DNA of 64,000 nt from Polysphondylium violaceum. Lineage: Eukaryota > Evosea > Eumycetozoa > Dictyosteliales > Dictyosteliaceae. The DNA lies in contig AJWJ01000013.1 of the NCBI GenBank assembly GCA_000277445.1, forward strand, positions 36,856 through 100,855, written 5' to 3'. The notes below the pieces were generated by a model, which was not told where the DNA came from, did not search any database, and saw only the letters and a program-made list of their open reading frames with translations. The position numbers and the translations under genes were made by a program. Below are positions 33,971 to 44,309 of the stretch, in pieces. Within the stretch, counting starts at the first letter, position 1. Every line of letters begins with the position of its first letter.

Positions 33971-34600
33971 CTACATGAGGAGACATTTTTGTGCACGATA
34001 CACTTTTATGAAGGTGAAGGGGGGGTATGGAATACTTGCTTTTTGCACTTTAAGAAAGTGTTTTTCCCACTCGATGAGCTGTACAGTAAGATGTCTGTGG
34101 GGACCGACAAGGGATCTGCGCGAACGGACCTCTGACAGGGCCTTTTGAAGGGACCAGTTGTTTTTGTACATGAGATAGGCTATCACCGCTGTGGCGGATC
34201 TCGATCTCCCGTGCTTGCAGTGAATGAGCACACGCTGATTGTTTCGTTCGACACTGTCAAAGATTTCAAAGATTTGGTAGAATGCCTGATGCTGGTTCTG
34301 GTCCTCCTCGACCATGTCCTGGATCCAGACACGGTGTTCGGTGATGTTGTCAGTGTCGGGGTTCCATCTGGGAGTCTGGAACTCTTGTGCCACATTGACG
34401 ACAATGGTGATATTATGTGCATTGAGGATATGTTTTTCGGTGCCTCCCACACCCGACAAATACAAAAATGGCAGGATTTCTGATGGTGTCGAATAATCAT
34501 CTGCTGTGTAATTTTGCACATCCCCCTCCTCTTCCTCGATTTGTTGATTCAATGTTCTTGTTTCTTTTTGTTGTGCTGCTGTGGCTTGAGTGTCGCTCAT
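33971..34600 (-). CDS. Dual-specificity phosphatase, tandem copy 1
   Basis: Single exon, 209 aa. The catalytic loop HCKHGRSRSAT contains the nucleophilic Cys, the P-loop Arg and the following Ser. The general-acid Asp is likely in the WIQDMVEEDQ segment about 35-40 residues earlier. The layout (EILPFLYLSGVGGTE, then VVNVAQE, VWIQD and the P-loop) is that of MAP-kinase-phosphatase-like dual-specificity enzymes without a rhodanese/KIM domain. It is about 70% similar to the next gene over the whole domain; only the N-terminal 30 and C-terminal 15 residues differ. Substrate is unknown. Confidence 0.92.
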   Translation of the reverse strand: MSDTQATAAQQKETRTLNQQIEEEEGDVQNYTADDYSTPSEILPFLYLSGVGGTEKHILNAHNITIVVNVAQEFQTPRWNPDTDNITEHRVWIQDMVEEDQNQHQAFYQIFEIFDSVERNNQRVLIHCKHGRSRSATAVIAYLMYKNNWSLQKALSEVRSRRSLVGPHRHLTVQLIEWEKHFLKVQKASIPYPPFTFIKVYRAQKCLLM

Positions 34601-34894
34601 TTTAGTATTTAATATGTTTTAATAATAAGAAACAAAAAATGATTTCTATATCGATATAAAAACTATTTTAGTTGCCATACATGCAAACGTGGTTGGAAAT
34701 AATTAAAAATTAAAAACATATGAGCTGTTCGGAAAAAAGTGTGAAAATTTTAATTTTCGTCATTTTTGCAATTTTTCTTTTTTTTTTTCTATTTTTCACT
34801 GTGGAGTCCAAATAAAGATCTTTCTTTTTTGTATAAGATATAAGAGGTACAATGCATAAAATACATAGATATGTATTTGTGTGCTTTATTTGTG
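34601..34894. other. spacer between tandem phosphatases
   Basis: About 290 nt, AT-rich, with T-runs at 34778-34789. It carries the promoter of the first copy and the 3' flank of the second. No ORF. Confidence 0.5.
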
Positions 34895-35497
34895 CTACAT
34901 GTTTCTAATTAGGGCGTGTGTGTTGGGGGGAATGGGGATGCTGGGCTCCAAGACTTGGAGAAAGTGTTTTTCCCACTCGATGAGTTGCAGCTTCAAGTGT
35001 CTGTGGGGACCAACAAGGGATCTCCGCGAACGGACCTCTTGCAAAGATTCTCGCAGCGACCATTTGTTTCTGTACATCAGGTAGGCTATCACCGCTGTGG
35101 CGGATCTCGATCTCCCATGCATGCAATGCACCAGACAGCGTTGATTGTTTTTCTCGACGCTGTCAAATATCTCAAATAGGCGGTAGAATGTGTGGTGCTG
35201 GTCTTGCTGGTCGTCTTGGACCATGTCGTGGATCCAGACACGGTGTTCGGTGATGTTGTCAGTGTCGGGGCTCCATCTGGGCGTTTGAAGCTCTTGTGCC
35301 ACATTGACAACGATCTCGATATTGTGTGCATTGAGTATATGTGCCTCTGTGCCTCCCACACCCGACAAATACAGAAAAGGCAATATTTCTGTCGGCGTCG
35401 AGTAGTCGTCTTTTTTGTGTTTTTTCAATCCACCTTCCTCTTTTTCTATTTTTTGATTCAATGTTTTTTCTTTTTTAGGGAGTGTTGTTTCAGCCAT
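34895..35497 (-). CDS. Dual-specificity phosphatase, tandem copy 2
   Basis: 200 aa from the ATG at 35497 (MAETTL). An open frame extends 27 codons upstream, but that part is hydrophobic AT-rich translation without homology to copy 1, so the internal ATG is preferred. The catalytic loop is HCMHGRSRSAT. The same EILPFLYLSGVGGTE opening and the SRRSLVGPHRHL segment after the P-loop are shared with copy 1, confirming a tandem duplication in direct orientation. Nucleotide identity is high in the coding region and absent in the flanks, so the duplication is not very recent. All catalytic residues are intact. Confidence 0.92.
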   Translation of the reverse strand: MAETTLPKKEKTLNQKIEKEEGGLKKHKKDDYSTPTEILPFLYLSGVGGTEAHILNAHNIEIVVNVAQELQTPRWSPDTDNITEHRVWIHDMVQDDQQDQHHTFYRLFEIFDSVEKNNQRCLVHCMHGRSRSATAVIAYLMYRNKWSLRESLQEVRSRRSLVGPHRHLKLQLIEWEKHFLQVLEPSIPIPPNTHALIRNM

Positions 35498-35792
35498 TTT
35501 GAGATTGTTATAATGTATGTATGGTACAAATAAAATGATATAAATATAGACAATAGAATAAACCAAAAGCATAAACAATTTAGTGTTTTTTATATTTATT
35601 CAGGAAACCACGTGTTTATTTGGGAAAAAGTGTTGAATTGAGTTTTTTTAAACAGTTGAGAAAAACATGATAAAAGGCGAAAATTTCTATTTTTGTTTAA
35701 AAAAAGTATGATATCTTACAAAGATATAATTTATTAGCGTATTATAAATAGATAAATAAAGTCAAATATCTCGATATATCAAGATTATTAAA

Positions 35793-36650
35793 TTATTGAC
35801 TAGATTTGACGGTAAAAGTTGGGGTACCAGAAGTGGCCAAAGTAATATAACTGAATGAGTAGGTGCCTTGTGATGGAATGTTTTGGACATAGGCTGGGAG
35901 AGTGAAATCACCACTGGATGTTTTTTCAATTTGCCAGAAAGAGGAGGAGTCTTTTAATTGAAGGTTGGAGCTGAAAGTTAATTTAGAAAGACCGGTAGCT
36001 TTGAGATTTTTGATTTCGGTTTTGTATTGACGGTAGCTGACGGATCCTTCGCTCCATTCACCCAATAAAGTAGAGGTAAAGGAGACATCATTGTTGGATG
36101 GGCTGCTGGTTGGGGTGGTAGTTGGGGTGGTTGTTGGTTCTTCAATGCATGGGGCATTAACATTGTCAGAGGGGGTTTTGGAGAGTTGGAAAGAGTATAA
36201 TCTACCTTTATCGAAACCAACTAGGATGTTACCTTGACATTGGGTCAAATTGAATACTTTGGTACCGCTGCTTGCTTCAAATTGATAGGTGAGTGTGACA
36301 ACTCCCTGTTTGGAGATTCTAAATGAACGAGCATCAAAGAATGATGGAATGGTTTTACTAGTGTCAAATGGTTGTAAATGACCATCGATGCATGTTTCAA
36401 AATCAGAAAAAACTCCATTGTATGAGTTGGTGTTGGCCAAATCATCGCTAAACATATAGGCGCTCATTGACTTGCCTCTTGAGTAAAAGAATTTTCCGTT
36501 TTGGTCAATAAATGACATGACTATTCCCACTTGACCGGCATTAAAATAGGGTGCCAAGGCAGCCTCGCACTCTGGGGTGGCATAGATACCGCTGGTAGCA
36601 AAAGACAAGACTACCAATACTAATATTGATAAAGTGCTAATGAGCTTCAT
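35793..36650 (-). CDS. Secreted protein with C-terminal CBM49 cellulose-binding domain
   Basis: Single exon, 285 aa. A signal peptide is clear (MKLISTLSILVLVVLSFATSG, cleavage near residue 24). Residues about 28-165 form a module with paired cysteines that I do not recognise. A Thr/Pro/Ser linker (about 170-190) leads to a CBM49-type carbohydrate-binding domain (about 193-285): EGSVSYRQYKTEIKN near the start, then DFTLPAYVQNIPSQGTYSFSYI, the conserved LP...G..y.F.YI block. CBM49 proteins bind cellulose in the dictyostelid stalk, slime sheath and spore coat. No glycosidase domain is present, so a structural or matrix role is likely (inference). Confidence 0.85.
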   Translation of the reverse strand: MKLISTLSILVLVVLSFATSGIYATPECEAALAPYFNAGQVGIVMSFIDQNGKFFYSRGKSMSAYMFSDDLANTNSYNGVFSDFETCIDGHLQPFDTSKTIPSFFDARSFRISKQGVVTLTYQFEASSGTKVFNLTQCQGNILVGFDKGRLYSFQLSKTPSDNVNAPCIEEPTTTPTTTPTSSPSNNDVSFTSTLLGEWSEGSVSYRQYKTEIKNLKATGLSKLTFSSNLQLKDSSSFWQIEKTSSGDFTLPAYVQNIPSQGTYSFSYITLATSGTPTFTVKSSQ

Positions 36651-37793
36651 TGTTTATTTGTTGTTGATAGATTTATTTGAATGTGTGTGGTGGATAGTGT
36701 GTGGAATTAAAAAATAAATAATGGTACTAGAAAAAAAAAAAAGAATAAATAATTTATAAACAAATAATTTATAAATATTTGTTGTTGTTGTTGTTGATTT
36801 AGAAATAGTAATTTGATCAATTCAATTTTAAAACTCTCCTTATTTATAGTTTTTTAAACTCTGCCAAATATGTAGGAAAAATGTTTGGTAATGAGTGGGA
36901 GGGGGTGTATTATTGCCTGATAAAGAGCAAGTGGATTTGTGTGTATGAATACATTACTTTACCCTCTATAGAGAATTTTACCACTATTTACCACTGCAAA
37001 AAAAAATTAAAAACAAAAACATTCATTCACACACACCACCACCCTATTTGAGGATACAGATTATGTTTACATATGATATCAACAACACACAATGCCACAC
37101 CTCTCACAATTAAAGTTGATCAACCCTCCCACACATTCTCAGGTGCTGATGGATGAGGATAGAGGTATATATCAGAATTCCTATTCTCTGTTACATTTTT
37201 ATGATTCATTTATGTATTTTGTGTTTTTTTCCATTTCCATTGTTTCACACTCTGGTGATAATTTGTATACTCTCTTGACCATTGAGGATAGGTTTTAGAG
37301 TTCAGAGTAGGGTGGGGATATTTTATTTAAACACCATATTTGTCAAAATTGGGGATATTAATAAAACTGTATTTCCTATTAAAGAAAACAGTATTAATGT
37401 AACTTTTTAAAAGTTGAGCAAAATTGAATAGACCAACACTGATTGGTTACATTATTGATCTACTAATAAAAATAGTTATGGCGCCGTGGAGTAATTCTAT
37501 TTTCTATAGAAACTCCTCCATAAAAGGAATATGTAGAATAGTTGGAAAAAAACCTATTTTTTCAAAATAACAGTACTTTTTGGTGGGTTATATTTGATTC
37601 ATATAAAAAAAAGATCTAAAAAAAGAAATCTACACTAATCTTTTTTTTCCCAAAATAGTAAATTTCAATGATAACAATAACTACTTTTTTAATTAAAAAA
37701 ATAATTAAATAATTTAATAATAATAATAATAAACCAAAATTAAATAAATAATCATAACATTTTTCAAAAATAAAAAAAAATCATACAACGAAT
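36651..37793. other. intergenic region
   Basis: 1.14 kb. The 5' flank of the CBM49 gene includes a GTT repeat at 36779-36796. The rest is AT-rich with short open frames (the longest about 68 codons at 37092-37298) that lack codon bias or recognisable motifs. Confidence 0.5.
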
Positions 37794-39125
37794 TTATTGT
37801 CCTTTGACTTTAGTTTCTTGAGTTTCTTCGCTAAGATCTGAGTTGAAAAGTTTTTTGAATTCTCCTCTGGAGAGAGCCATCAACATGGAGGAACCAACAC
37901 AGAATGGAACTAAATATAATAAAGCAGGCTATAATAATGATAATAGGAAAATTGAATTTGATTAGTATATATAAATGAGGAATGATAAAAATCAAAAAGA
38001 GATAATTACTTGAGCAGCTCTAAAAGTATGCATGACAAAGAAAGTAGTGGCTAAACCTAAACCATAGGCGATCATGGTTGAAGTAAAGTATGGAGTTTTC
38101 ATTGGAACATTGGATCTGGCACCCTTTGTTTTTTCCAAATGAAGATATCTATCAAATCTAATTAAAAGTGCAATAAAGATACCTGGTAAAACAATATCAC
38201 CTAAACCTAACATTGAGAATTGGAAAACGTCGGCAAAGATATCCTTTGGGAATAATAATTTGATTGGGGCGTCAAAACTTTTAGCGACAGTAACCATTAC
38301 ATCGGTACCAAATACCCAAAAGATATCATAAAAGAATAAACCAGACTAATAAAATAATCACAGCCATCATCAGCAATCAATATTAATATATGTCTAATAA
38401 CAACAACAACAACAACATAATCTATAACAATACATACTAAAAGAATTACACCAACTTTATATTCGGTGAGGGAGAGAAGACTAATACCTTGAATTGAAAA
38501 AGTTAAACCTAAAATATTATTGGCAATCCAATGTTTAGTTTGCATGTACCAAACACCAAAACCAGTGCAAATAGCGAGTGAAACGATATCGACGAGGTCT
38601 GGTGAAATTTGTTCTTTGTCAACGATAAATTGTAAAAACTTTGGTACCTTTAATGTAAAGAGTCCTTTGTTGCTGGTCTTTTTCTTGCTGTTGCTCTCTG
38701 ATCCTACAACTTTTCTCAATAAAAGACCAAGTAATTGAGTCATTGCTAAAATGCCAAGAAGTAAAAAGTAGAATGAAAGAATAAGATTGATTAAATCTTT
38801 ATCAAAAAATTTAAATAATAAATATAAACCAAATAAAAATGCACTACCATAGACTGGGAATAACCATGCATCTTTTGAACTCATTTTCTCACTCTATACA
38901 ATGATCATAATGATGATGATGATTGATAATATTAGTATCTATCATACATAACACAACAAGAACATCAAGTATACGTACAACTTTAGTTTCTTTTAATGAT
39001 AATTTAGAGCCAACATAGATTGGAACGACGGCCATAAGCCAGATAGAGGCATAGGCAATCATGAGTCCTGGTGTCAATTCCAATGTAGGGGTTGGGGTTG
39101 GTGCGGGTGCAGCTTGAGCTTCCAT
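37794..39125 (-). CDS. Signal peptide peptidase (intramembrane aspartyl protease)
   Basis: Four exons, 39125..38979, 38893..38438, 38345..38010 and 37928..37794 (all phase 0, GT-AG), giving 357 aa. It is a multi-pass membrane protein. The first catalytic motif is YD in LFFYDIFWVFGTDVM, the second GLGD in MLGLGDIVLPG, and the third PAL at the start of exon 4 (PALLYLVPF). SEKM..KDAWLFPV across the exon 1/2 junction is also conserved in SPP. The family cleaves remnant signal peptides and some tail-anchored proteins in the ER membrane. The C-terminus is charged and lacks an obvious KKxx. All catalytic residues are intact, and the length equals animal HM13. Confidence 0.96.
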
Positions 39126-41076
39126 TCTGTGTGATTATAATTGTATATATATATAAAAATAGATAGATACAACCTTAAAAAACAAATAATGTTTTTTTAT
39201 AAAATTGTATTTTTATTTTTTCTATTTTTTTTTTTTTTGTAAATTTTCAAACAACTTCATTTGATGACACACCACGCTTTCAAATTTTTATGTTTTTATC
39301 TTTTTTTAAAGTTACACACTTAAGCTCATGAAATTGAAGTTCGGTCAACAGATATTGAGATTTATAAACTTTTAAACTCAAAAGCTAGATTAAAGAGTTT
39401 TGAGACTCGGATAATACTAGTATAAGTATTCTTTTTTTATTATTTTTATTTTTTATTATTTTATTTTTTATTTTTATTTTTTTTTTTTCTTTTTCTTTAT
39501 GATTAGTCGATGGTGGGGTTCTAAAAAAAGAATCAAAACCAAAATTGATTACATATGTTATGAAGTGTCTTTAGGGTGAGATTTTCAGCATATAAGTTTT
39601 GCATTAAATAATCCCAATTAATGCTTTATCAAAAATAAGCCTAAAAAAAGGATCAACAGCAAATATCCCAAATAGTCACATGACAAATTAATTAATGAAA
39701 AAAAAAAAATTAAAAAAAATAAAATTGGTTGTGCCATCACTCGCATTGGTCAATCACTTTAAATTTAGAGATAAACTATCCAGGATTGGACTATTTTTAG
39801 TTCAAAGTAGCACATTATATTAACTTGTGATCCACAGAGATTGGCTGAGATACTAAAGAAACCAACAATAACCCAAAGGCATCACTACTAGTACTACTTT
39901 AAAGGGGTAGATCTAAGAGTAGGACATTTTTCTGAATGGTTGTTGACGTTTCAAAATGAAAAGCTATCCTAATCTCATTTTCAAAATGGAATGTGTTTTA
40001 GGTTTCTTTTGATAGGGTGATGATGCGATTAGTATATTGCACTATAAATTCTTGACCACTACATTTTTTTAAAATATTTTAAATAACCCCGCTTTGTGTG
40101 TGAGGGGTGTTGTCATTGAGTTTCTTTCCAAATGGTGAGAATTTTTTAAAGTTTTCCATGCCCATGTGAGACACTGGGTGTGTGTCAAGTGATTTCATAC
40201 CCAAAAAATATGTGCGTGTCTTAGTAACTTTTTTCAAATCTTTTAAGTGATGCAAAAGGGTGAGAGTGTGTCTGTGCACCATTCATATTTTTAACTCTTA
40301 AAACCATTCATTTTTGTTTCTTTTGTTTCATTCACGCGTATAACCATAAGCAGAGATCCTAGTGCATTTGATTGATAAAAAAAAGAATTCTTTTTTTAAA
40401 CATTCTTTTAATATTGTGTTGTGTGTGTGTTAATGTGTTGAGTGTAGAATATTTAACAAGTAGTTATGTACGAATATTGTTAACACCTGCTTTTTTTCAT
40501 TCTTTTAGAAGTAGTACTATAATTAAAATCACCAAATTGCCTTATTAGTTTGAATAATATTAGACCTCCAATAGATCTCCATTTGAATCTTTTAGTTTTT
40601 TTTTTTTCTAATATTAATATTGTGTGACGGTGGGGTTATTTTTGATTGTGTGTGTGTTTTGGTTGTGAAAGTTTAGACTATCTCAGGTGAGTGGGTGCAT
40701 GGGTGTATTGTATGTAATATCGATCATAATTTGCACATTTTTTTTTACTATTTAAAACCTCCATGGATGGTATTTACTTTCTCATATTTAAAATAACCTA
40801 ATATCTTGTTATAATCCACTTCTTATCTGTTTTTTACAAATTGTTTTATTATTCTTTTGAAATAATCTGGACATTATTTTTTTTTGTTGTGTTGGTATCA
40901 TTGTCAGTGTGTGTGTGTGTGTGATTTTACATTTGATTTTATCTTCCATTTTTAATTATTAAAATTGTTTTTATTTTTTTTATATATTTTTAATAGTGCA
41001 TATCTCTATTTTATTGATTATTTTTTTTTTTTTGTAAAGAGTCAAATTTCCTATTTTTTTCTGTATCCAAAACGCA
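39126..41076. other. long intergenic region
   Basis: 1.95 kb between the divergent SPP gene and the Asn-rich gene. It is AT-rich with several T-runs and a TG microsatellite at 40907-40921. Short open frames (for example 40079-40282 minus) show no codon bias. No tRNA, retroelement or snRNA signature was recognised. Confidence 0.5.
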
Positions 41077-41856
41077 ATGGAACAATACCAACACATGCAT
41101 TTATTTACCTATGAAAAAGTTAGTCCATTTCCAAACCAACCAATGGATCCTAACGATATGGACGATCCAAGTAAATTAATTGATGGCGAAGTCTTGATGG
41201 AGCTCATTAGAAGAAGAGATAATCAAAGAAGAGGTCCAAAAAAAGGAACTAACCACCACTCTGTCAACGGAAATAATAGTACAAGTACAGCCCAAAGTTT
41301 AAGATCATCTCAAGAGGGATTTGCAAATCCAAATTCTTCTCAAATTGTAAAAAAATCAAGATCTGTTTCTCCAACTAAAACTAGTCCAACAATTTCTTCA
41401 AAAACTCAACCAATAATTGTAAATAACAATAGTAACAATAGTAAAAACAATTCACCACAAAATAATTATAATACTTATAATTATAATAATTATAATAACA
41501 TGATAAATAAGAGTTTACAAACTCAACAAATGAATAACAATAATTTAAATAACCATAGCAATAACAATAACAATAATAATAATAGTAATGTCAATCATCA
41601 AAACAATAATAATTTTAAAACCAATAATAATACAACAAACAAAACTTTACCACCTTTACCAGATAATGTAAACCTTAAAAAATCTTTGACATTATCAAAT
41701 GATAGTATTTCTGTACCATATGTTTCAAATGAACCTGTTCAACCAAAATATTCTACTTCATCTTGTCAATTGCCATCAATTAAACAACAATTTATCTCAA
41801 GCTCTAATACAAACTTTTCAGATCTCCCTCCAATAATTAATGCCTATGATATTTAA
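41077..41856 (+). CDS. Asn-rich protein of unknown function
   Basis: Single exon, 259 aa, not recognised. The N-terminal 60 residues look structured or at least conserved in character: YEKVSPFPNQ, then DPNDMDDPSKLIDGEVLMEL and a basic RRRDNQRRGPKKG tract, which could be a nuclear localisation signal. The middle (about 70-195) is a Ser/Thr then Asn run of the type common in dictyostelids. The C-terminus has short Pro-containing motifs (KTLPPLPDN and FSDLPPII) that look like linear interaction motifs. Start context CAAAACGCAATGG is acceptable. The very AT-rich upstream is normal promoter DNA. Confidence 0.75.
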   Translation: MEQYQHMHLFTYEKVSPFPNQPMDPNDMDDPSKLIDGEVLMELIRRRDNQRRGPKKGTNHHSVNGNNSTSTAQSLRSSQEGFANPNSSQIVKKSRSVSPTKTSPTISSKTQPIIVNNNSNNSKNNSPQNNYNTYNYNNYNNMINKSLQTQQMNNNNLNNHSNNNNNNNNSNVNHQNNNNFKTNNNTTNKTLPPLPDNVNLKKSLTLSNDSISVPYVSNEPVQPKYSTSSCQLPSIKQQFISSSNTNFSDLPPIINAYDI

Positions 41857-41947
41857 ATATTCTCTTGTATATAATCCTTTTTTTCAATTAAAATAAAATC
41901 AATAAATTATTTATTAAATATAATATATATAAAATTAAAACATAAGT

Positions 41948-43643
41948 TTATCTTGAACTTTGACCTTGAGCTGGACTTGAGAATCTGATAACATGATGAT
42001 CACCATTATCTTCAAAACCTTCTAATTTGGCATCATGTGAATCTTGAAGAACAGTTGTCGTTGTTGTTCTAGTCGTTGTAACAATATGGCCTTGATTATC
42101 AGTAGAAATAGAAGTATTTGTCATTTTATCTTCAAGAGACCCTTCTCTACTGACTTGGTGTTGTTGGTTTTTAGAATCTTGTTTACTAATAGTATTTCTA
42201 TGAGTACTAATAATTGGAGGATCTTCTTTATATGTTGGAATGGCACGAATGTTGAATGGTTGTCTTTGGGCTTCTTTTTTGGAAACAACTGTTTCAATTC
42301 TCTTTTCTCTTTCGGACCAATAGTCACCAGTGAAATCCCATCTATAACCAAATTGTTTATCGGCTCTCTTTGTAAAGTAGTTGGGTCTCCATTCAATACC
42401 TTTGGCTTCTCTTTCTTTTCTTTTTTCTCTTTCATTTTCTTCAATTCTATTCTTTTCTTTGTTTGCCATTTTATTATCTTCTCTTTCCAAGTAACGTCTA
42501 TCCATTCTAACTCTTGAATCAGTTGGAGGTAAAATTGATTCATGTTCTGGAGTCATTTCATTTAAAGATTGAATAAAAGGACCATGATTCCATTTGTTGA
42601 GGACTTCTTTAGGCTCTGGTTTAGCTTCCCAAACAATAAATTCTTTACTCTTGATACCATTTTGATCTAACTGTCTAATCTTTACATGTTGATTCCATTT
42701 ACCAGACACTTGACATCTCATTCTACCTTGACCATCGACAATGGAGCCCGAAATCTTTTTTTGGCCACCTTCAAACCAGCCAGCTTTTTGAAAGTTTATT
42801 ACAGCTTTATCACCAGTGGCTTCATTGACAATTGTTAAATCACCATGGTGTTCAATCCACATTCTACCCAAAATAATATTATGACAAATGGATGATGGTA
42901 CTCTCCAAGTATAATGGTCACCAGATTTGTGTAACTTTAAATGGTTTTGGCCGTGACTAAAAACATCGAGAGAATTTCCCCAAAACTTTGTGGTAATCCA
43001 ACTTTCTTGTTGTAAACTAAATTCTCCTGCAGTTGTGTAAACTACACCAATGGGTGGATGATGACTAACTTGTTCTCCAAAAATTTTATAAGATCCATCT
43101 TTTGGAATATATTCAAATGTTTCACCTAATAAAGGATTAAATGGTTTTGCTTAATAGTAAAGAGTTAGTATAAAAAATTCTTTAAATTCTAATAAAATAA
43201 TAGTAATTACCTGTTCTAATATATGAACTAAATACAGCAACATTAAAAGCAGTTATATAAATTAATCTTTCAATTGGATCATTAAGAGTACAAGCTTTTT
43301 CTATCAATTCTACAAATCTGAGTGGTTCACATTGAGATTGAAGTACAGTAATTGGTTCGAAAAAGTAAACTGGCAATGAAACCAAAGACATGGGATCTTT
43401 ACCAACTAAACCTTTTACCTTTTTCCAGAGATTTTTTTTATCTTCTGGTGGAACAGTTGAATCTGTGTCTTTACCAAAATCAATGTTATCCAATTCCTCT
43501 TGAGTGGTCTCTATATTATCATATTTTGATTTTTGGATTGGTGAACCTACAGGTGACATAGATGGACTAGATATAGGTGGTGTAGATGATGAGCTACCCC
43601 TAGATGATTTTGGTTCTTTACCAACTAATTTTTTAAAAAACAT
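41948..43643 (-). CDS. Oxysterol-binding protein (ORD only)
   Basis: Two exons, 43643..43211 and 43149..41948 (61-nt intron, phase 1), giving about 544 aa. After a Ser/Pro-rich N-terminus, residues about 80-450 form the OSBP-related lipid-transfer domain: SLPVYFFEP, KPFNPLLGETFEY directly after the splice junction, and the family signature EQVSHHPP. There is no PH domain or FFAT motif visible, so it is a short ORP. The C-terminal tail (about 450-544) is Thr-rich and disordered. Family role: exchange of sterol and PI4P between membranes. Convergent with the Asn-rich gene, separated by 91 nt. Confidence 0.95.
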
Positions 43644-44309
43644 TTTTTTTTAAAAACAAAAAGGGATAAAGTTAATAGCTGTAGAGAGTTATATTTTAAA
43701 TATGAAATTTATATATATATAGTTTGTTTTAAATAAATAAAAAATTTAATAATAAAAATAAATTAAAGTAAATAAACACTATTGTATGGTATTAATATAA
43801 AACACAATAGTACTCTGGGGATTATTGTTAATGGCTAAATATATATTATATATATGATAGTACTACTTGGAATAAAATAAAAAATGTAAATAAAAAAGTT
43901 TATAAAACCTAGTCTAGTCTAGTAGTGATATAATTTTGTAAAAACAAATGATTGAATTAATTTATTTTATTTAAAAAGATCTTGAACAATCCATCAAGAT
44001 AGAAAATATAAATAAAGGTTAGTTAGATATAAGAGATCAAAATACAGAGTTTTCCGATTTCTAAAACAAGCATTAGATCTCTTTCCTCGCACTATTTTTT
44101 TCGTTCTTTCCAAGATTCAATTTCAATTTTAAAAAAAAATTAGAAAAAAAAAAAAAAAAAAAAATTAAAAATTTCTATTTTTGGAAAATTAATATTCGTA
44201 TGAAATCTTGGGAAAAAAGTTGTACATTTACGCGACGACGCGACACGAAGACATGGTATACTATTCGTTGGTCTATGAAAACAATGCTTTATTAGTTGCC
44301 ACTCGTTCT
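43644..44309. other. intergenic region
   Basis: About 670 nt, AT-rich, with an A-run of about 18 at 44147-44163. It holds the OSBP promoter and the 3' flank of the condensin gene. No gene seen. Confidence 0.5.

Noticed and set aside
35498-35578. 27-codon N-terminal extension of the second phosphatase
   Set aside because: It is hydrophobic translation of AT-rich promoter DNA with no counterpart in the tandem copy. The ATG at 35497 matches the start of copy 1 in position.
37092-37298. 68-codon plus-strand frame
   Set aside because: Isolated in AT-rich DNA with random-looking composition; no start context or partner exon.
40079-40282. 67-codon minus-strand frame in the long intergenic region
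   Set aside because: No codon bias, no good start context and no recognisable motif.
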